In this document: one piece after another, positions 27,276 through 37,200 of the stretch
Layout of the letters: each line of letters begins with the position of its first letter
Position numbering within the stretch: position 1 is the first letter of the stretch
Assembly (NCBI RefSeq): GCF_014645815.1
Contig: NZ_BMML01000001.1
Location: forward strand, 250,988-314,987
Direction: 5' to 3'
DNA: 64,000 nt
Source: Streptomyces fuscichromogenes
GTDB taxonomy: Bacteria > Actinomycetota > Actinomycetes > Streptomycetales > Streptomycetaceae
Made by a program: the position numbers and the translations under genes
The notes under the pieces: model-generated
Seen by the model: only the letters and a program-made list of their open reading frames with translations
Told to the model about the DNA's origin: nothing
Databases searched by the model: none

Positions 27276-28516
27276 GCGAACCCCGTTCCCGCCGGGCGGC
27301 CGTCACCGGCATCGGTGTCGTCGCGCCCAACGGAACCAGCACCGACACCTTCTGGAAATCCGTCCAGGAGGGACGCAACGTCCTCGACAAGGTGACCCGT
27401 GAGGGCTGCGAGCACCTGCCCATGAAGGTGGCCGGCGAGGTCCGCGACTTCGACCCCGCGGCCGCCGTCGAGGAACGCCTCATCGTCCAGACCGACCGCT
27501 TCACGCACTTCGCGATGGCCGCGGCCGACCTGGCACTGGAGGACGCCCGGCTCGGCCGCGCCGACACCGACGGCTCGCCGTTCGACATCGGCGTGGTCAC
27601 CGCGGCCGGCTCCGGAGGCGGCGAGTTCGGCCAGCGCGAACTCCAGCAGCTCTGGGGCAAGGGCAGCCGGTTCGTCGGCCCCTACCAGTCCATCGCCTGG
27701 TTCTACGCGGCCAGCACCGGCCAGATCTCCATCCGGCGCGGCTTCAAGGGCCCCTGCTCGGTGGTCGCCGCCGACGAGGCCGGCGGCCTGGACGCCCTCG
27801 CCCATGCCGCCCGTGCGGTCCGCCGCGGTACGGACGTCATCGTGGCCGGCTCCACCGAGGCACCGATAGCTCCCTACTCGGTGGTCTGCCAGCTCGGCTA
27901 CGAGGAGCTCAGCCGGGAGACCGACCCGGCCCGCGCCTACCGCCCGTTCACCGAGCAGGCCTGCGGGTTCGTGCCGGCCGAGGGCGGCGCCATGCTCGTT
28001 ATCGAGGACACCGGCTCGGCCCGCCGGCGCGGGCTGCCGGTACGCGCCACCCTCGACGGCCACGCGTCGACCTTCACCGGGGCCTCCCGCTGGGCCGAGT
28101 CCCGGGCCGGGCTCGCCCAGGCGATCCGCGGGGCGCTGGCCGAGGCCGGCTGCGCCCCCGAGGAGGTCGACGTGGTCTTCGCCGACGCCCTCGGCGTGCC
28201 CGAGGCCGACCGGGCGGAGGCGCTGGCCATCACCGACGTCCTCGGCGCCCACGGCAGGCGGGTGCCGGTCACCGCGCCCAAGACCGGGATCGGCCGCGGC
28301 TACTGCGCGGCCCCCGTCCTCGACACCGCCGCCGCGGTGCTGGCCATGGAGCACGGGCTGATCCCGCCGACCCCGGGCGTCTTCGACATCTGCCACGACC
28401 TCGACCTCGTGACCGGCAGCGCCCGTGCCGCGCGGCCACGCACGGCACTGGTGCTCAGCCGGGGCCTCATGGGGTCGAACTCGGCGCTCGTGCTGCGCCA
28501 CGGCGCGGCCGAGTGA
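27272..28516 (+). CDS. whiE-IV: Type II PKS chain-length factor (KS-beta, whiE ORFIV)
   Basis: A 414-residue partner of the ketosynthase that sets chain length. It aligns with the KS along its length but lacks the nucleophilic cysteine: the equivalent segment reads [13 protein letters not shown], placing Glu169 where the KS has Cys169. Many chain-length factors carry glutamine there, so glutamate is worth noting. Translation is coupled to the KS by a 4-nt overlap, consistent with the 1:1 complex. Confidence 0.95.
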   Translation: MSEPRSRRAAVTGIGVVAPNGTSTDTFWKSVQEGRNVLDKVTREGCEHLPMKVAGEVRDFDPAAAVEERLIVQTDRFTHFAMAAADLALEDARLGRADTDGSPFDIGVVTAAGSGGGEFGQRELQQLWGKGSRFVGPYQSIAWFYAASTGQISIRRGFKGPCSVVAADEAGGLDALAHAARAVRRGTDVIVAGSTEAPIAPYSVVCQLGYEELSRETDPARAYRPFTEQACGFVPAEGGAMLVIEDTGSARRRGLPVRATLDGHASTFTGASRWAESRAGLAQAIRGALAEAGCAPEEVDVVFADALGVPEADRAEALAITDVLGAHGRRVPVTAPKTGIGRGYCAAPVLDTAAAVLAMEHGLIPPTPGVFDICHDLDLVTGSARAARPRTALVLSRGLMGSNSALVLRHGAAE

Positions 28517-28562
28517 GTCGAACACACCAGCTGCCCCCGGCAGCGAAGCAGAAGGAGTTCCT

Positions 28563-29295
<733 letters not shown>

Positions 29296-29329
29296 ACCGG
29301 CCGCCAGGAAGACAGGAACGGAGAGACAC

Positions 29330-29662
29330 GTGCACCAGGCCCTGATCGTCGCCCGTATGGCACCGGGCTCCGCCCCCGACATCGCGAAGGTGTTCGCGGA
29401 GTCCGACCGGGGAGAGCTGCCGCACCTCGTCGGGGTCACCCGGCGCAGCCTCTTCCAGTTCGGTGATGTGTACATGCACCTCATCGAGTCCGAGCGCGAG
29501 CCGGGACCGGCCATCGCCAAGATCACCTCGCACCCCGAGTTCAGGGACGTCAGCGACCGTCTCACGGCGTACGTCAGCGCGTACGACCCGGAGACCTGGC
29601 GTTCCCCGAAGGACGCGATGGCCCAGCGCTTCTATCTCTGGGAGCGCGACGGCGGCGCGTGA
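29330..29662 (+). CDS. whiE-VII: Polyketide cyclase of the TcmI type (whiE ORFVII)
   Basis: A 110-residue small cyclase of the ferredoxin-like dimeric TcmI family (MHQALIVARMAPGSAPDIAK, GVTRRSLFQFGDVYMHL, and a C-terminal AQRFYLWE). It should close later rings of the pigment. The GTG at 29330 follows GGAACGGAGAG. It ends the plus-strand operon just before a strong hairpin. Confidence 0.93.
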   Translation: MHQALIVARMAPGSAPDIAKVFAESDRGELPHLVGVTRRSLFQFGDVYMHLIESEREPGPAIAKITSHPEFRDVSDRLTAYVSAYDPETWRSPKDAMAQRFYLWERDGGA

Positions 29663-29685
29663 ACCCGCGTACCGCCGTACGCCGA

Positions 29686-29722
29686 CGGTGCCGGACCCGC
29701 GTACGACGCGGGCCCGGCACCG
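29686..29722. terminator. Bidirectional terminator after the whiE operon
   Basis: A 16-pair stem with one A-C mismatch (29686-29701 with 29707-29722) and a 5-nt loop between the convergent whiE-VII and O-methyltransferase genes. Confidence 0.8.
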
Positions 29723-29743
29723 GCGTGTGCCGGGCGACCGGCG

Positions 29744-30808
29744 TCAGACGGGCACCGTGCAGTCGAAGGCGTGCAGGTACGGGTTGACCGGCCGGATGTC
29801 GTTGACGCTCAGGCCCGCCTCCGTCAGCCGGCGCACCATGCTGTCGGTGGTGTGCTTGGCCCCGCCGACGTTCAGCAGGAGCAGCAGGTCCATCGCGGTG
29901 CTGAACCGCATCGACGGGGTGTCGTCGACCAGGTTCTCGATGACCACCACCCGGGCCCCGGGCCCGCCCGCCGCGGTCACGTTGGCGAGCAGCCGCGCGG
30001 TGGACTCGTCGTCCCACTCCAGGATGTTCTTGATGACGTAGACGTCCGAGTCGACCGGCACGGCCTCCCGGATGTCACCGGGCACGATGCTCGCCCGGTC
30101 CGCGAGGTCGCCGCCCTCGCGCAGCCGGGGCAGCGCCTTCTCCACCACCTTGGGCAGATCCAGCAGGTAGCCCTTCATCGCCGGGTACTTGTCCAGCAGG
30201 CTGGCCACCACGTGCCCCTGCCCGCCGCCGAGGTCCGCGACCGAGCGGCTCCCGGACAGGTCGAGCAGCGCGGCGACCTCCCGGGCCGACTGCTCGCTGG
30301 AGGTGGTCATCGCCCGGTTGAAGACGTCCGCCGACTCCGGCGCGTCCTCGTTCAGATAGACGAAGAACTCCTTGCCGTAGAGATCCTCGACGACGTTACG
30401 GCCGCTCTTCACGGCCTCGTCGAGCATCGGCCAGGCGTCCCAGGTCCACGGCTCGGTGCACCACAGGGCGATGTAGCGCAGGCTGTGCGGGTCGTCCTCG
30501 CGCAGCAGCCGGGAGGTGTCGGTGTGGGCGAACGTCCCGTCCGGCCGCTCGGCGAAGACGCCGTAGCAGGACAGGGCGCGCAGCAGCCGGCGCAGCGGCT
30601 TGGGGTCGGTCCTCACCGCGGACGCCAGGCTCTCCACGGTCATGGGTGCGTCCCCGAGCGCGTCGGCGACGCGCAGCCGGGCGGCCGCGCGGACGGCGGC
30701 GGCACAGGCCGCCCCGAACACGAGCTCGCGCAGCCGCATCGACGGCGGCGGAGCGTCCGCTGCCGGCCTCTCGGCCGACGTCGGGAGGTCGCGTGCTGGT
30801 GCGGTCAT
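29744..30808 (-). CDS. SAM-dependent O-methyltransferase next to the spore-pigment cluster
   Basis: A 354-residue class I O-methyltransferase of the polyketide-tailoring (TcmN/DnrK-like) family. The N-terminal helical dimer domain contains a winged-helix-like segment, SAM motif I reads VADLGGGQGHVVA, and post-motif elements include IVPGDIREAVP and VIKNILEWDDE. GGAAGG precedes the start. It is convergent with whiE-VII, so it is not in the core operon, but position and family make it a candidate tailoring enzyme for the pigment. The beta-helix gene upstream ends 42 nt away, so the two may be cotranscribed. Confidence 0.88.
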   Translation of the reverse strand: MTAPARDLPTSAERPAADAPPPSMRLRELVFGAACAAAVRAAARLRVADALGDAPMTVESLASAVRTDPKPLRRLLRALSCYGVFAERPDGTFAHTDTSRLLREDDPHSLRYIALWCTEPWTWDAWPMLDEAVKSGRNVVEDLYGKEFFVYLNEDAPESADVFNRAMTTSSEQSAREVAALLDLSGSRSVADLGGGQGHVVASLLDKYPAMKGYLLDLPKVVEKALPRLREGGDLADRASIVPGDIREAVPVDSDVYVIKNILEWDDESTARLLANVTAAGGPGARVVVIENLVDDTPSMRFSTAMDLLLLLNVGGAKHTTDSMVRRLTEAGLSVNDIRPVNPYLHAFDCTVPV

Positions 30809-30850
30809 GTGCCGCCTTCCTTCCGTGTGGGGTGTCGCAGGGCCGTCAGG

Positions 30851-31933
30851 TCAGCACAGGCCCGCGGGCTTGGACTTCTTGCAGGTGTTCTGCTTGAAGC
30901 TGTTCCCGTGCTTGGTGGCTTCCTGGTTGACCAGGTCGGCGGGGGCGTTGCCCGACAGCTTGTTGCGGGTGATCTGGTTCTTGTCGCTGGAGACGCCCAC
31001 GAAGCTCTTGAAGACCACGACACCGCCCGACAGCGGGGACTTGCCGGAGTTGCCGGTGACCGTGTTGCCGGTGACCAGGGTGTCCTCGGTGCCGGTCAGG
31101 ACGATGCCGATGCCCTGGAGGAAGGCCAGCCGGGCGGTCTTCTTGCAGTACTTGTTGTTCTTGACGACCTTGTTGTCGGCGACGGTCAGGTGACCGGCCT
31201 TCGGCTTGTTCTCGTCGCCGACGACGAACACGCCCGCGCAGTTCCCGGTCACCGTGTTGTCGGAGACGGTGAGGTTGCGCAGCCGGCGGACGGTGACGCC
31301 GATCCGGTTGCCCTCCAGGCGGTTGTGCTCGACGACCGTGCCGCCGGTGTCGACCGCGCCCTTCTCCGTGGTGACGGAGTTGGCGAGGAAGATGCCCGCG
31401 TCGCCGTTGTTGCGGGCCACGTTGTACCGGTACGTGCTGTGCACCGAGCGCTCCTCGGCGAGGCCCCACTGCCCGTTCTTCACGGCTTCCACGCCGTGCA
31501 CGTGCAGGTTGGCCGCGCCCACGGCCATGACGCCGATCCGGGAGAACCCGGTCACGGTCATGCGGGCGATGGTGACGTCCTCGACGGGCTGCTTCTTGGC
31601 GCCGACCACGCAGATGCCGTTGCCCATCTCGGCGCAGGACTTCTGGGCGGCCTTCTTCGCGCTGCTCTTCACCTTCTTGCCCGGCTTGAGCACGGTGTCC
31701 GGGCCCGCGCCGCGCAGCGTGAGGCCGGGCGTGGTCACCTTGACGCTCTCGTGGTAGGTGCCGGCCGCGAGGAGGACCGTGTCGCCGGGCTGGGCGGCGT
31801 CGACCGCCTTCTGGATGGACTCACCCGGGTGCACCTGGAGAACGCGATGCGAGGCGGTCGCCGGAGCGGCGCCGATGAGGGAGCCGCACAGGGCGGCTGC
31901 ACAGGCGAGGTATGCGATATGGCGTTTTGTCAC
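30851..31933 (-). CDS. Secreted right-handed parallel beta-helix protein
   Basis: A 360-residue exported protein. Residues 1-28 form a signal peptide ending ATAS. The opening VHPGESIQKAVDAAQPGDTV and GTYHESVKV are typical of NosD/pectate-lyase-like beta-helices. Repeated coils follow, such as NTVTGN, NRLEGNRIGV and NKVVKNN. Six cysteines occur (SCAEMGNGIC, NC, YC, TC, LC), so disulfides are likely outside the cell. No carbohydrate active site is obvious. The gene lies upstream of the O-methyltransferase on the same strand and within the block that separates the RDD and DUF4191 genes. Confidence 0.87.
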   Translation of the reverse strand: MTKRHIAYLACAAALCGSLIGAAPATASHRVLQVHPGESIQKAVDAAQPGDTVLLAAGTYHESVKVTTPGLTLRGAGPDTVLKPGKKVKSSAKKAAQKSCAEMGNGICVVGAKKQPVEDVTIARMTVTGFSRIGVMAVGAANLHVHGVEAVKNGQWGLAEERSVHSTYRYNVARNNGDAGIFLANSVTTEKGAVDTGGTVVEHNRLEGNRIGVTVRRLRNLTVSDNTVTGNCAGVFVVGDENKPKAGHLTVADNKVVKNNKYCKKTARLAFLQGIGIVLTGTEDTLVTGNTVTGNSGKSPLSGGVVVFKSFVGVSSDKNQITRNKLSGNAPADLVNQEATKHGNSFKQNTCKKSKPAGLC

Positions 31934-32101
31934 ATTTGAGAGGTTAGGAGCGGATGACCCGACAACCCGCCTGATGCTCCGTTCGGCGGCGTGTCACGGT
32001 CGCGAAGGCCGCACGCGCACAGGTAAGTGGAAAATCCGGTGGAGCGAGTGGGCCGCGGCCGATTCGTCCGCCGTCGAACCGGCGGGCAGGCAGTGGTCCT
32101 A

Positions 32102-32145
32102 CGACGATGGGGGCGCCCGGAGTGATCCGGGCGCCCCCATCGTCG
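32102..32145 (-). terminator. Strong hairpin terminator after the DUF4191 gene
   Basis: A perfect 20-bp stem (32102-32121 with 32126-32145) and a GTGA loop, 24 nt beyond the DUF4191 stop. The stretch from 31934 to 32101 upstream of the beta-helix gene otherwise shows no gene. Confidence 0.92.
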
Positions 32146-32168
32146 CAGCAGTGGTCGGGGAGGTGGGC

Positions 32169-32873
32169 TCAGCGGGCCTTGCCGCCGCCGCCCTTCGGCA
32201 TCCGCATGCCCCGCGGCATCGGACCCTTCGGCAATGGCATGTTGGACATCAGGTCGCCCATCGCCCGCAGCCGGTCGTTGGTCGTCGTCACCTGGGGGCC
32301 GGTCAGTACGCGGGGGAACTTGAGCATCGTGGTGCGCAGCTTCTTCAGCCCGACCTGGCCCTCGCCCGTGCCCACGATCACGTCGTGCACCGGCACGTCG
32401 GCCACGATCCGGGCCATCTTCTTCTTCTCGGCGGCCAGCAGGGTCTTCACCCGGTTCGGGTTGCCCTCGGCGACCAGGACGATGCCGGCCTTGCCGACCG
32501 CCCGGTGCACCACGTCCTGGCTGCGGTTCATCGCCACCGCCGGCGTCGTCGTCCAGCCCCGCCCGATGTTGTCCAGAACGGCTGCCGCAGCGCCCGGCTG
32601 GCCCTCCATCTGGCCGAAGGCCGCCCGCTCGGCCCGTCGGCCGAAGACGATCGCCGTCGCGAGGAAGGCGAGCAGCAGGCCCAGGATGCCCAGATAGACC
32701 GGGTGGCCGATCAGGAAGCCGATCACGAGGAAGACAGCAAGGGTGCCGAGACCGACACCGGCAAGCACGAGACCGATCATCTTGTCGGCCTTGCGCGTCA
32801 TCTTGTACGTCAGGACGATCTGCTTCAGTCGTCCCGCATTCGCAGCGTCCGCTGCGGGTTCCTTCCTCGCCAT
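32169..32873 (-). CDS. DUF4191 membrane protein
   Basis: A 234-residue protein with two adjacent membrane spans (about 32-55 and 57-77, GLVLAGVGLGTLAVFLVIGF onwards) and a soluble C-terminal domain with a basic Gly/Met/Pro tail (MPRGMRMPKGGGGKAR). Members of DUF4191 sit beside lipA in most actinobacteria, including M. tuberculosis. The function is unknown. Its neighbour in related genomes is the RDD gene, which here lies almost 10 kb away across the pigment locus. Confidence 0.9.
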   Translation of the reverse strand: MARKEPAADAANAGRLKQIVLTYKMTRKADKMIGLVLAGVGLGTLAVFLVIGFLIGHPVYLGILGLLLAFLATAIVFGRRAERAAFGQMEGQPGAAAAVLDNIGRGWTTTPAVAMNRSQDVVHRAVGKAGIVLVAEGNPNRVKTLLAAEKKKMARIVADVPVHDVIVGTGEGQVGLKKLRTTMLKFPRVLTGPQVTTTNDRLRAMGDLMSNMPLPKGPMPRGMRMPKGGGGKAR

Positions 32874-32942
32874 GCCCCGAAGTCTACGTGGCCCCGGGAG
32901 TGCCGACGACGGCAGTGCCCCGGCGGAGGCCGCTGAGGGGCG

Positions 32943-33140
32943 TCAGGAGCGGCCGGCGGCCTGCTCGAGGAAGTGCTGCGCCTCGACCCGGTCCTTGGCG
33001 CGACGGCGGTCCTCCAGCACGGAGGTCCAGGCGTTCTGGCGGGCGGTGCGCTGGCCGCCGCTCATGAGGAGCGACTCGACGGCGCGCAGTGCGTCGGTGA
33101 AGGACGGGATCGCGGTGGCGCGAACGGGCGCGGCCTGCAT
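32943..33140 (-). CDS. Small conserved protein between lipA and the DUF4191 gene
   Basis: A 65-residue soluble protein, alpha-helical by appearance (FTDALRAVESLLMSGGQRTA, then ARQNAWTSVLEDRRRAKDR). The ATG at 33140 is preferred over a longer frame to 33191 because it has a purine-rich GGGGGGA site upstream and a compact helical N terminus. The function is unknown. Confidence 0.75.
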   Translation of the reverse strand: MQAAPVRATAIPSFTDALRAVESLLMSGGQRTARQNAWTSVLEDRRRAKDRVEAQHFLEQAAGRS

Positions 33141-33266
33141 GGTGGAGGTCCCCCCTCGAAGTGGGTGTACGTGCTGTGATACCAGGGTCACTGTTCGGTG
33201 TTACCAGGGCGTGACCGACCGGTCAAACGCCAATGAAGCCTTGACGCGCGGGCCCGGAACGCGGCC

Positions 33267-33311
33267 GCGGTCCTGACGTACGCCCTCATCAGCGAGGACG
33301 GTCAGGACCGC
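33267..33311 (-). terminator. lipA terminator
   Basis: An 11-bp stem (33267-33277 with 33301-33311). The 23-nt loop contains a second small hairpin (CCTC/GAGG), giving a Y-shaped structure about 75 nt after the lipA stop. Confidence 0.75.
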
Positions 33312-33386
33312 AGCCATTCGGTCATTACTGGTCGGTAATAGTTTGTGCGTGAATTCACACGCGCGGCGGCCGGGTCTTCCCGGCCG

Positions 33387-34352
33387 TCAGACCGCCTGTG
33401 CGGCGATGAACGTGCCCCGCTTCTCGACGGCCATCTGGTACAGGCGGCCGGCGCGGTACGAGGACCGGACGAGCGGGCCGGACATGACGCCGGAGAAACC
33501 GATCTGCTCGGCCTCCTCCTTCAGCTCCACGAACTCCTGCGGCTTGACCCAGCGCTCCACGGGGTGGTGCCGCACGCTCGGGCGCAGGTACTGCGTGATG
33601 GTGACCAGCTCGCAGCCGGCCTCGTGCAGCTGGCGCAGCGCCTCGCCGACCTCCTCGCGGGTCTCGCCCATGCCGAGGATGAGGTTGGACTTGGTGACCA
33701 GGCCGAAGTCGCGGGCGGCCGTGATGACCTTGAGCGAGCGCTCGTAGCGGAAGCCGGGGCGGATCCGCTTGAAGATCCGGGGCACGGTCTCGACGTTGTG
33801 CGCGAAGACCTCGGGGCGCGAGGAGAAGACCTCGGCGAGCTGCTCGGGGACCGCGTTGAAGTCGGGGGCGAGGAGCTCGACCTTGGTACGGCCGGCCTCG
33901 CGGCCCGCCGTCTGCGCGTGGATCTGGCGGACCGTCTCCGCGTACAGCCAGGCGCCGCCGTCCGCGAGGTCGTCACGGGCGACGCCGGTGATAGTCGCGT
34001 AGTTCAGGTCCATGGTGACCACGGACTCGCCCACCCGGCGCGGCTCGTCGCGGTCCAGCGCCTCGGGCTTGCCGGTGTCGATCTGGCAGAAGTCGCAGCG
34101 CCGGGTGCACTGGTCGCCGCCGATGAGGAAGGTCGCCTCGCGGTCCTCCCAGCACTCGTAGATGTTGGGGCAGCCGGCTTCCTGGCACACCGTGTGCAGG
34201 CCCTCGCTCTTCACGAGGTTCTGCATCTTCGTGTACTCGGGGCCCATTTTCGCCCGCGTCTTGATCCACTCGGGCTTGCGCTCGATGGGGGTCTCGGCGT
34301 TGCGGACCTCCAGGCGCAGCATCTTGCGTCCGTCGGGTGAGACTGCGGACAC
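33387..34352 (-). CDS. lipA: Lipoyl synthase
   Basis: A 321-residue radical-SAM enzyme that inserts two sulfurs into protein-bound octanoyl groups. The auxiliary 4Fe-4S ligands are Cys56, Cys61 and Cys67 ([12 protein letters not shown]). The radical-SAM ligands are Cys82, Cys86 and Cys89 (CTRRCDFC). The conserved C-terminal RSSYRAG provides the cluster-binding serine. The start is a GTG at 34352. Its products, lipoyl groups, are needed by the 2-oxoacid dehydrogenases encoded 10-15 kb downstream. lipB lies immediately upstream on the same strand. Confidence 0.98.
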   Translation of the reverse strand: MSAVSPDGRKMLRLEVRNAETPIERKPEWIKTRAKMGPEYTKMQNLVKSEGLHTVCQEAGCPNIYECWEDREATFLIGGDQCTRRCDFCQIDTGKPEALDRDEPRRVGESVVTMDLNYATITGVARDDLADGGAWLYAETVRQIHAQTAGREAGRTKVELLAPDFNAVPEQLAEVFSSRPEVFAHNVETVPRIFKRIRPGFRYERSLKVITAARDFGLVTKSNLILGMGETREEVGEALRQLHEAGCELVTITQYLRPSVRHHPVERWVKPQEFVELKEEAEQIGFSGVMSGPLVRSSYRAGRLYQMAVEKRGTFIAAQAV

Positions 34353-34428
34353 GACCGGCTCCCTAGCGATTGATTCTTCGGCGACCTTCAGGGTACGCCC
34401 GTTGATTTGAATGCCCGGTGTGGGTGCT

Positions 34429-34504
34429 GGCCCCCTGGGGGCTGCCGCCCCCAGACCCCCGATTCGGCCTGAACGGCCTCGTCCTCAAACGCCGGACGGG
34501 CTGA
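34429..34504. repeat. Dispersed 3'-end repeat overlapping the lipB stop codon
   Basis: An 8-bp hairpin CTGGGGGC-TGCC-GCCCCCAG (34435-34454) is followed by GATTCGGCCTGAACGGCCTC and then TCAAACGCCGGACGGGCTGA. I recognise this unit as a very common Streptomyces intergenic repeat. Here the lipB stop codon (34485-34487) and its last codons lie within it, so the repeat supplies both the end of the protein and a terminator hairpin. Confidence 0.7.
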
Positions 34505-35330
34505 CGGATGCCGGCGCCTTCTCGATCACCCTCGGCTTGAGTTCCGCGTTCTCCAGGACGTCCCTCAGGTGCCGTTCCGCCACCGGCAGCACCTCCTCGA
34601 TCGTCACGTTCCGGCCCAGCTCGGCCGCGAGGGAGGCGACGCCCGCGTCCCGGATGCCGCACGGGATGATCCGGTCGAACCACTTGTTGTCCGGGTTCAC
34701 GTTGAGGGCGAAACCGTGCATGGTCACGCCCTTGGCCACCCGGATGCCGATCGCGGCGATCTTGCGGTCCTCGCGGCGCTGGCCGGCGTTGGAGGGCGCG
34801 TACTCCGGGCCGTTGAGGCGCGGGTCGAACTCCTCGTCCGTCAGCCGGGGGTCGAGGTCCAGGGAGAGCCCTCCCCCGGCCTCCGGCCGGGGGGACCCCC
34901 AGGCCTGCGGCCGCTGCTCCACCGGGTCGCCGAGCACCCACACCCCGCTGCGCCCCTCGACCCGGCTGGTCTCCAGGCCGAACTCGGCGCAGACCCGGAT
35001 CAGCGCCTCCTCCAGCCGCCGTACGTGCGCGACCACGTCCACCGGGCGCGGGAGCTTCTGGATCGGGTAGCCCACCAGCTGGCCCGGACCGTGCCAGGTG
35101 ATCTTGCCGCCGCGGTCCACGTCGATGACCGGGGTGCCGTCGAGGGGGCGCTCGTTGTCCGCGGTGCGGCGGCCCGCCGTGTACACCGGGGGGTGTTCGA
35201 GCAGCAGGACCGTGTCGGGCACCTCGTCGGCGAAACGCGCCGCGTGCACCCGGCGCTGCTCGTCCCATGCCTCCTGGTACTCGACGGCGTCCGCGCCGAA
35301 CCCCATGCGGACGAACCGCAACTCACTCAC
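34485..35330 (-). CDS. lipB: Octanoyltransferase LipB with an inserted segment
   Basis: A 281-residue enzyme that moves octanoate from ACP to lipoyl domains. The catalytic pair is Lys190 (EDRKIAAIG) and Cys224 ([11 protein letters not shown]), spaced 34 residues apart as in the M. tuberculosis enzyme. Relative to that enzyme about 48 extra residues precede Lys190. Part of this is a Streptomyces-type loop ([19 protein letters not shown]). Residues about 144-155 ([12 protein letters not shown]) are encoded by the 32-nt palindromic element at 34870-34901, in frame. The last residues come from a second dispersed repeat. The start is the GTG at 35330. The loop should sit on the surface, so activity is probably kept. 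Confidence 0.95.
   Translation of the reverse strand: MSELRFVRMGFGADAVEYQEAWDEQRRVHAARFADEVPDTVLLLEHPPVYTAGRRTADNERPLDGTPVIDVDRGGKITWHGPGQLVGYPIQKLPRPVDVVAHVRRLEEALIRVCAEFGLETSRVEGRSGVWVLGDPVEQRPQAWGSPRPEAGGGLSLDLDPRLTDEEFDPRLNGPEYAPSNAGQRREDRKIAAIGIRVAKGVTMHGFALNVNPDNKWFDRIIPCGIRDAGVASLAAELGRNVTIEEVLPVAERHLRDVLENAELKPRVIEKAPASVSPSGV
34870..34901 (-). repeat. 32-nt palindromic element inside the lipB coding sequence
   Basis: Read on the minus strand it differs from the element at 22539-22570 at two of 32 positions. It encodes Gly/Pro/Ala-rich residues in the loop before the LipB catalytic lysine. Insertion must have added a frame-preserving length, or the frame was repaired. Confidence 0.85.
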
Positions 35331-35585
35331 GGCAAGCGCCTCCCTCGGCGATAAGGCGATAAGTGTGTCAGGCACATAACGCGCCCAAGCCACTGTACGT
35401 CCGGCCGTCGCGCGTCAGCTCCGGGGTTAATCCTCACACGATCGGATGAATGAACGTCGAGATGTGCGATCGGCTGCTCACTCTCCGCTACATTCGCGCC
35501 GTCCATGAGCGCCAAAAGGGCTGCTCACCGGCAATCCGGGCACAAGCGACCGAGCTGAGCCAGAAGGCAGGAGACCGCATCCCAG

Positions 35586-37067
35586 ATGACGGACCGACCC
35601 GCGCAGCGCACCCCCAACCGTCAGCTCGCCGCGCTCATCGCAGAAGCGGGGTTCTCCAACGCGGGTCTGGCCCGTCGCGTCGACCAACTCGGCCTCGAAC
35701 ACGGGCTGGATCTCAGATACGACAAGACGTCGGTCACCCGGTGGCTGCGCGGCCAGCAGCCCCGGGGCACCACCCCGGCCCTGATCGCCGAGGTCTTCAC
35801 CCGGCGCCTGGGCCGCCGGCTCACCGCCCAGGACCTCGGCCTCGACGCCTGCGCCCCGGTCTACGCCGGGCTGGAGTTCGCCGCCACCCCCGAGGAGGCC
35901 GTCGACATCGTCAGCGGGCTGTGGCGCAAGGACTCCGGCAGCCATGCCGAGCTCCGCAAGATCGCGTTCACCCCGGCCGGGCTGGTCGTGCCCAGCCGGG
36001 ACTGGCTGATCGGCCGCGCCGACGACAGGGTGGCCCGCGGCGAACCGGCACCGGCACCGGCGCCGGGGGCCGTCCGGGTGCCGGCGCAGACCCGGTCCGC
36101 CGTGTCCAAGCCGGTGCCGCTCGCACCGGTGCGGCCGCGCGGACAGGCCGAGCGCGGGCCCGGCCAGAAGGTGACCGGAGGCGACATCGCCGCGCTCCGC
36201 TCGGTCGGCGAACTCTTCCGCTCCCTCGACGACCAGTACGGCGGCGGCCACGCCCGGCAGGCCCTCGTCCGCTACCTGGAGCACGAGTGCGAGCCGATGC
36301 TGCGCGGCACGTACGGGGAGCAGACCGGCCGCAGGCTGTTCGGCGCGGCGGCGGACCTGACCCGGCTCGCGGGCTGGACGTCGTACGACATCGCCGCGCA
36401 CGGCCTCGCCCAGCGCTACTTCGTCCAGTCCCTGCGTCTCGCGCAGGCGGCGGGGGACCGGGCCTACGGCTCCTACGTCCTCGTCACCATGAGCCGCCAG
36501 GCGGTCTACCTCGGCCACGGCCGGGAGGCGGTGCAGCTCGCGCGCGTCGCCCAGCAGGGGGTGGGCACGAGCGCCCCGCCGGTCGTGCAGGCGCTGCTGC
36601 ACGCGGCCGAGGCCCGCGCCCACGGGGTCCTCGGCGAGGTGCGCGCCTGCACCGGCGCGCTGGTCCGCGCGGAACGGGCGCTGGAGGCGGCTCGCCCCGG
36701 TGACGAGGTTCCGTACTGGGCCCGCTTCTTCGACGAGGCGCAGCTCGCCGACGAGTTCGGCCACTGCCACCGCGACCTCCAGCAGTTCCGCGCCTCCGCC
36801 CAGCACGCCGAACGCTCCCTGCAACTGCGTGCGCCCACCTACGCCCGCAGCCGGCTCTTCTGCCGTGTCGTCCTCGCCACCGCCCGGCTGGGCCTCGGCG
36901 AACTCGACCAGGCGTGCGCGCTCGGCGTGGAGGCGGCGGGGGCGGCGGCGGAGATGCGCTCGGTGCGCGCGATCGAGTACGTCAGGGACTTCGAACGCCG
37001 CCTGGAGCCGTACAAGGACGCGGCGCCGGTGAAGGGCTACCGCGAGAAGGTCGCCGCCCTGGCCTGA
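35586..37067 (+). CDS. Helix-turn-helix/TPR regulator, NsdA-like
   Basis: A 493-residue regulator. The N-terminal 85 residues form an XRE-like DNA-binding region (LAALIAEAGFSNAGLARRVD and TSVTRWLRGQQPRG). A Pro/Ala linker (about 155-195) leads to a C-terminal array of helical tetratricopeptide-like repeats (AQRYFVQSLRLAQAAGDRAYG, ALLHAAEARAHGVLG, and so on). This matches the Streptomyces family that includes NsdA, a negative regulator of sporulation and antibiotic production. Whether this is NsdA itself or a paralogue is uncertain. It is divergent from lipB with 255 nt between starts. Confidence 0.82.
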   Translation: MTDRPAQRTPNRQLAALIAEAGFSNAGLARRVDQLGLEHGLDLRYDKTSVTRWLRGQQPRGTTPALIAEVFTRRLGRRLTAQDLGLDACAPVYAGLEFAATPEEAVDIVSGLWRKDSGSHAELRKIAFTPAGLVVPSRDWLIGRADDRVARGEPAPAPAPGAVRVPAQTRSAVSKPVPLAPVRPRGQAERGPGQKVTGGDIAALRSVGELFRSLDDQYGGGHARQALVRYLEHECEPMLRGTYGEQTGRRLFGAAADLTRLAGWTSYDIAAHGLAQRYFVQSLRLAQAAGDRAYGSYVLVTMSRQAVYLGHGREAVQLARVAQQGVGTSAPPVVQALLHAAEARAHGVLGEVRACTGALVRAERALEAARPGDEVPYWARFFDEAQLADEFGHCHRDLQQFRASAQHAERSLQLRAPTYARSRLFCRVVLATARLGLGELDQACALGVEAAGAAAEMRSVRAIEYVRDFERRLEPYKDAAPVKGYREKVAALA

Positions 37068-37200
37068 CGGTCCGCTGCACGGCGCCGCGACCGGGGAACG
37101 CCGCGTGGCTCACCCTCCTTTACGCCGCAACGGCGATCAGCCACGACGGCGCGGTCCGGCGGTGCCGGTTCCTGTCGTCCGGCGGTTGCGGCGCCGTCGT

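Noticed and set aside
25898..28516. A single 872-codon frame spanning both ketosynthase subunits
   Set aside because: Its first half is an out-of-frame shadow of KS-alpha. Only the part from 27272 is real. It is not a natural KS-CLF fusion.
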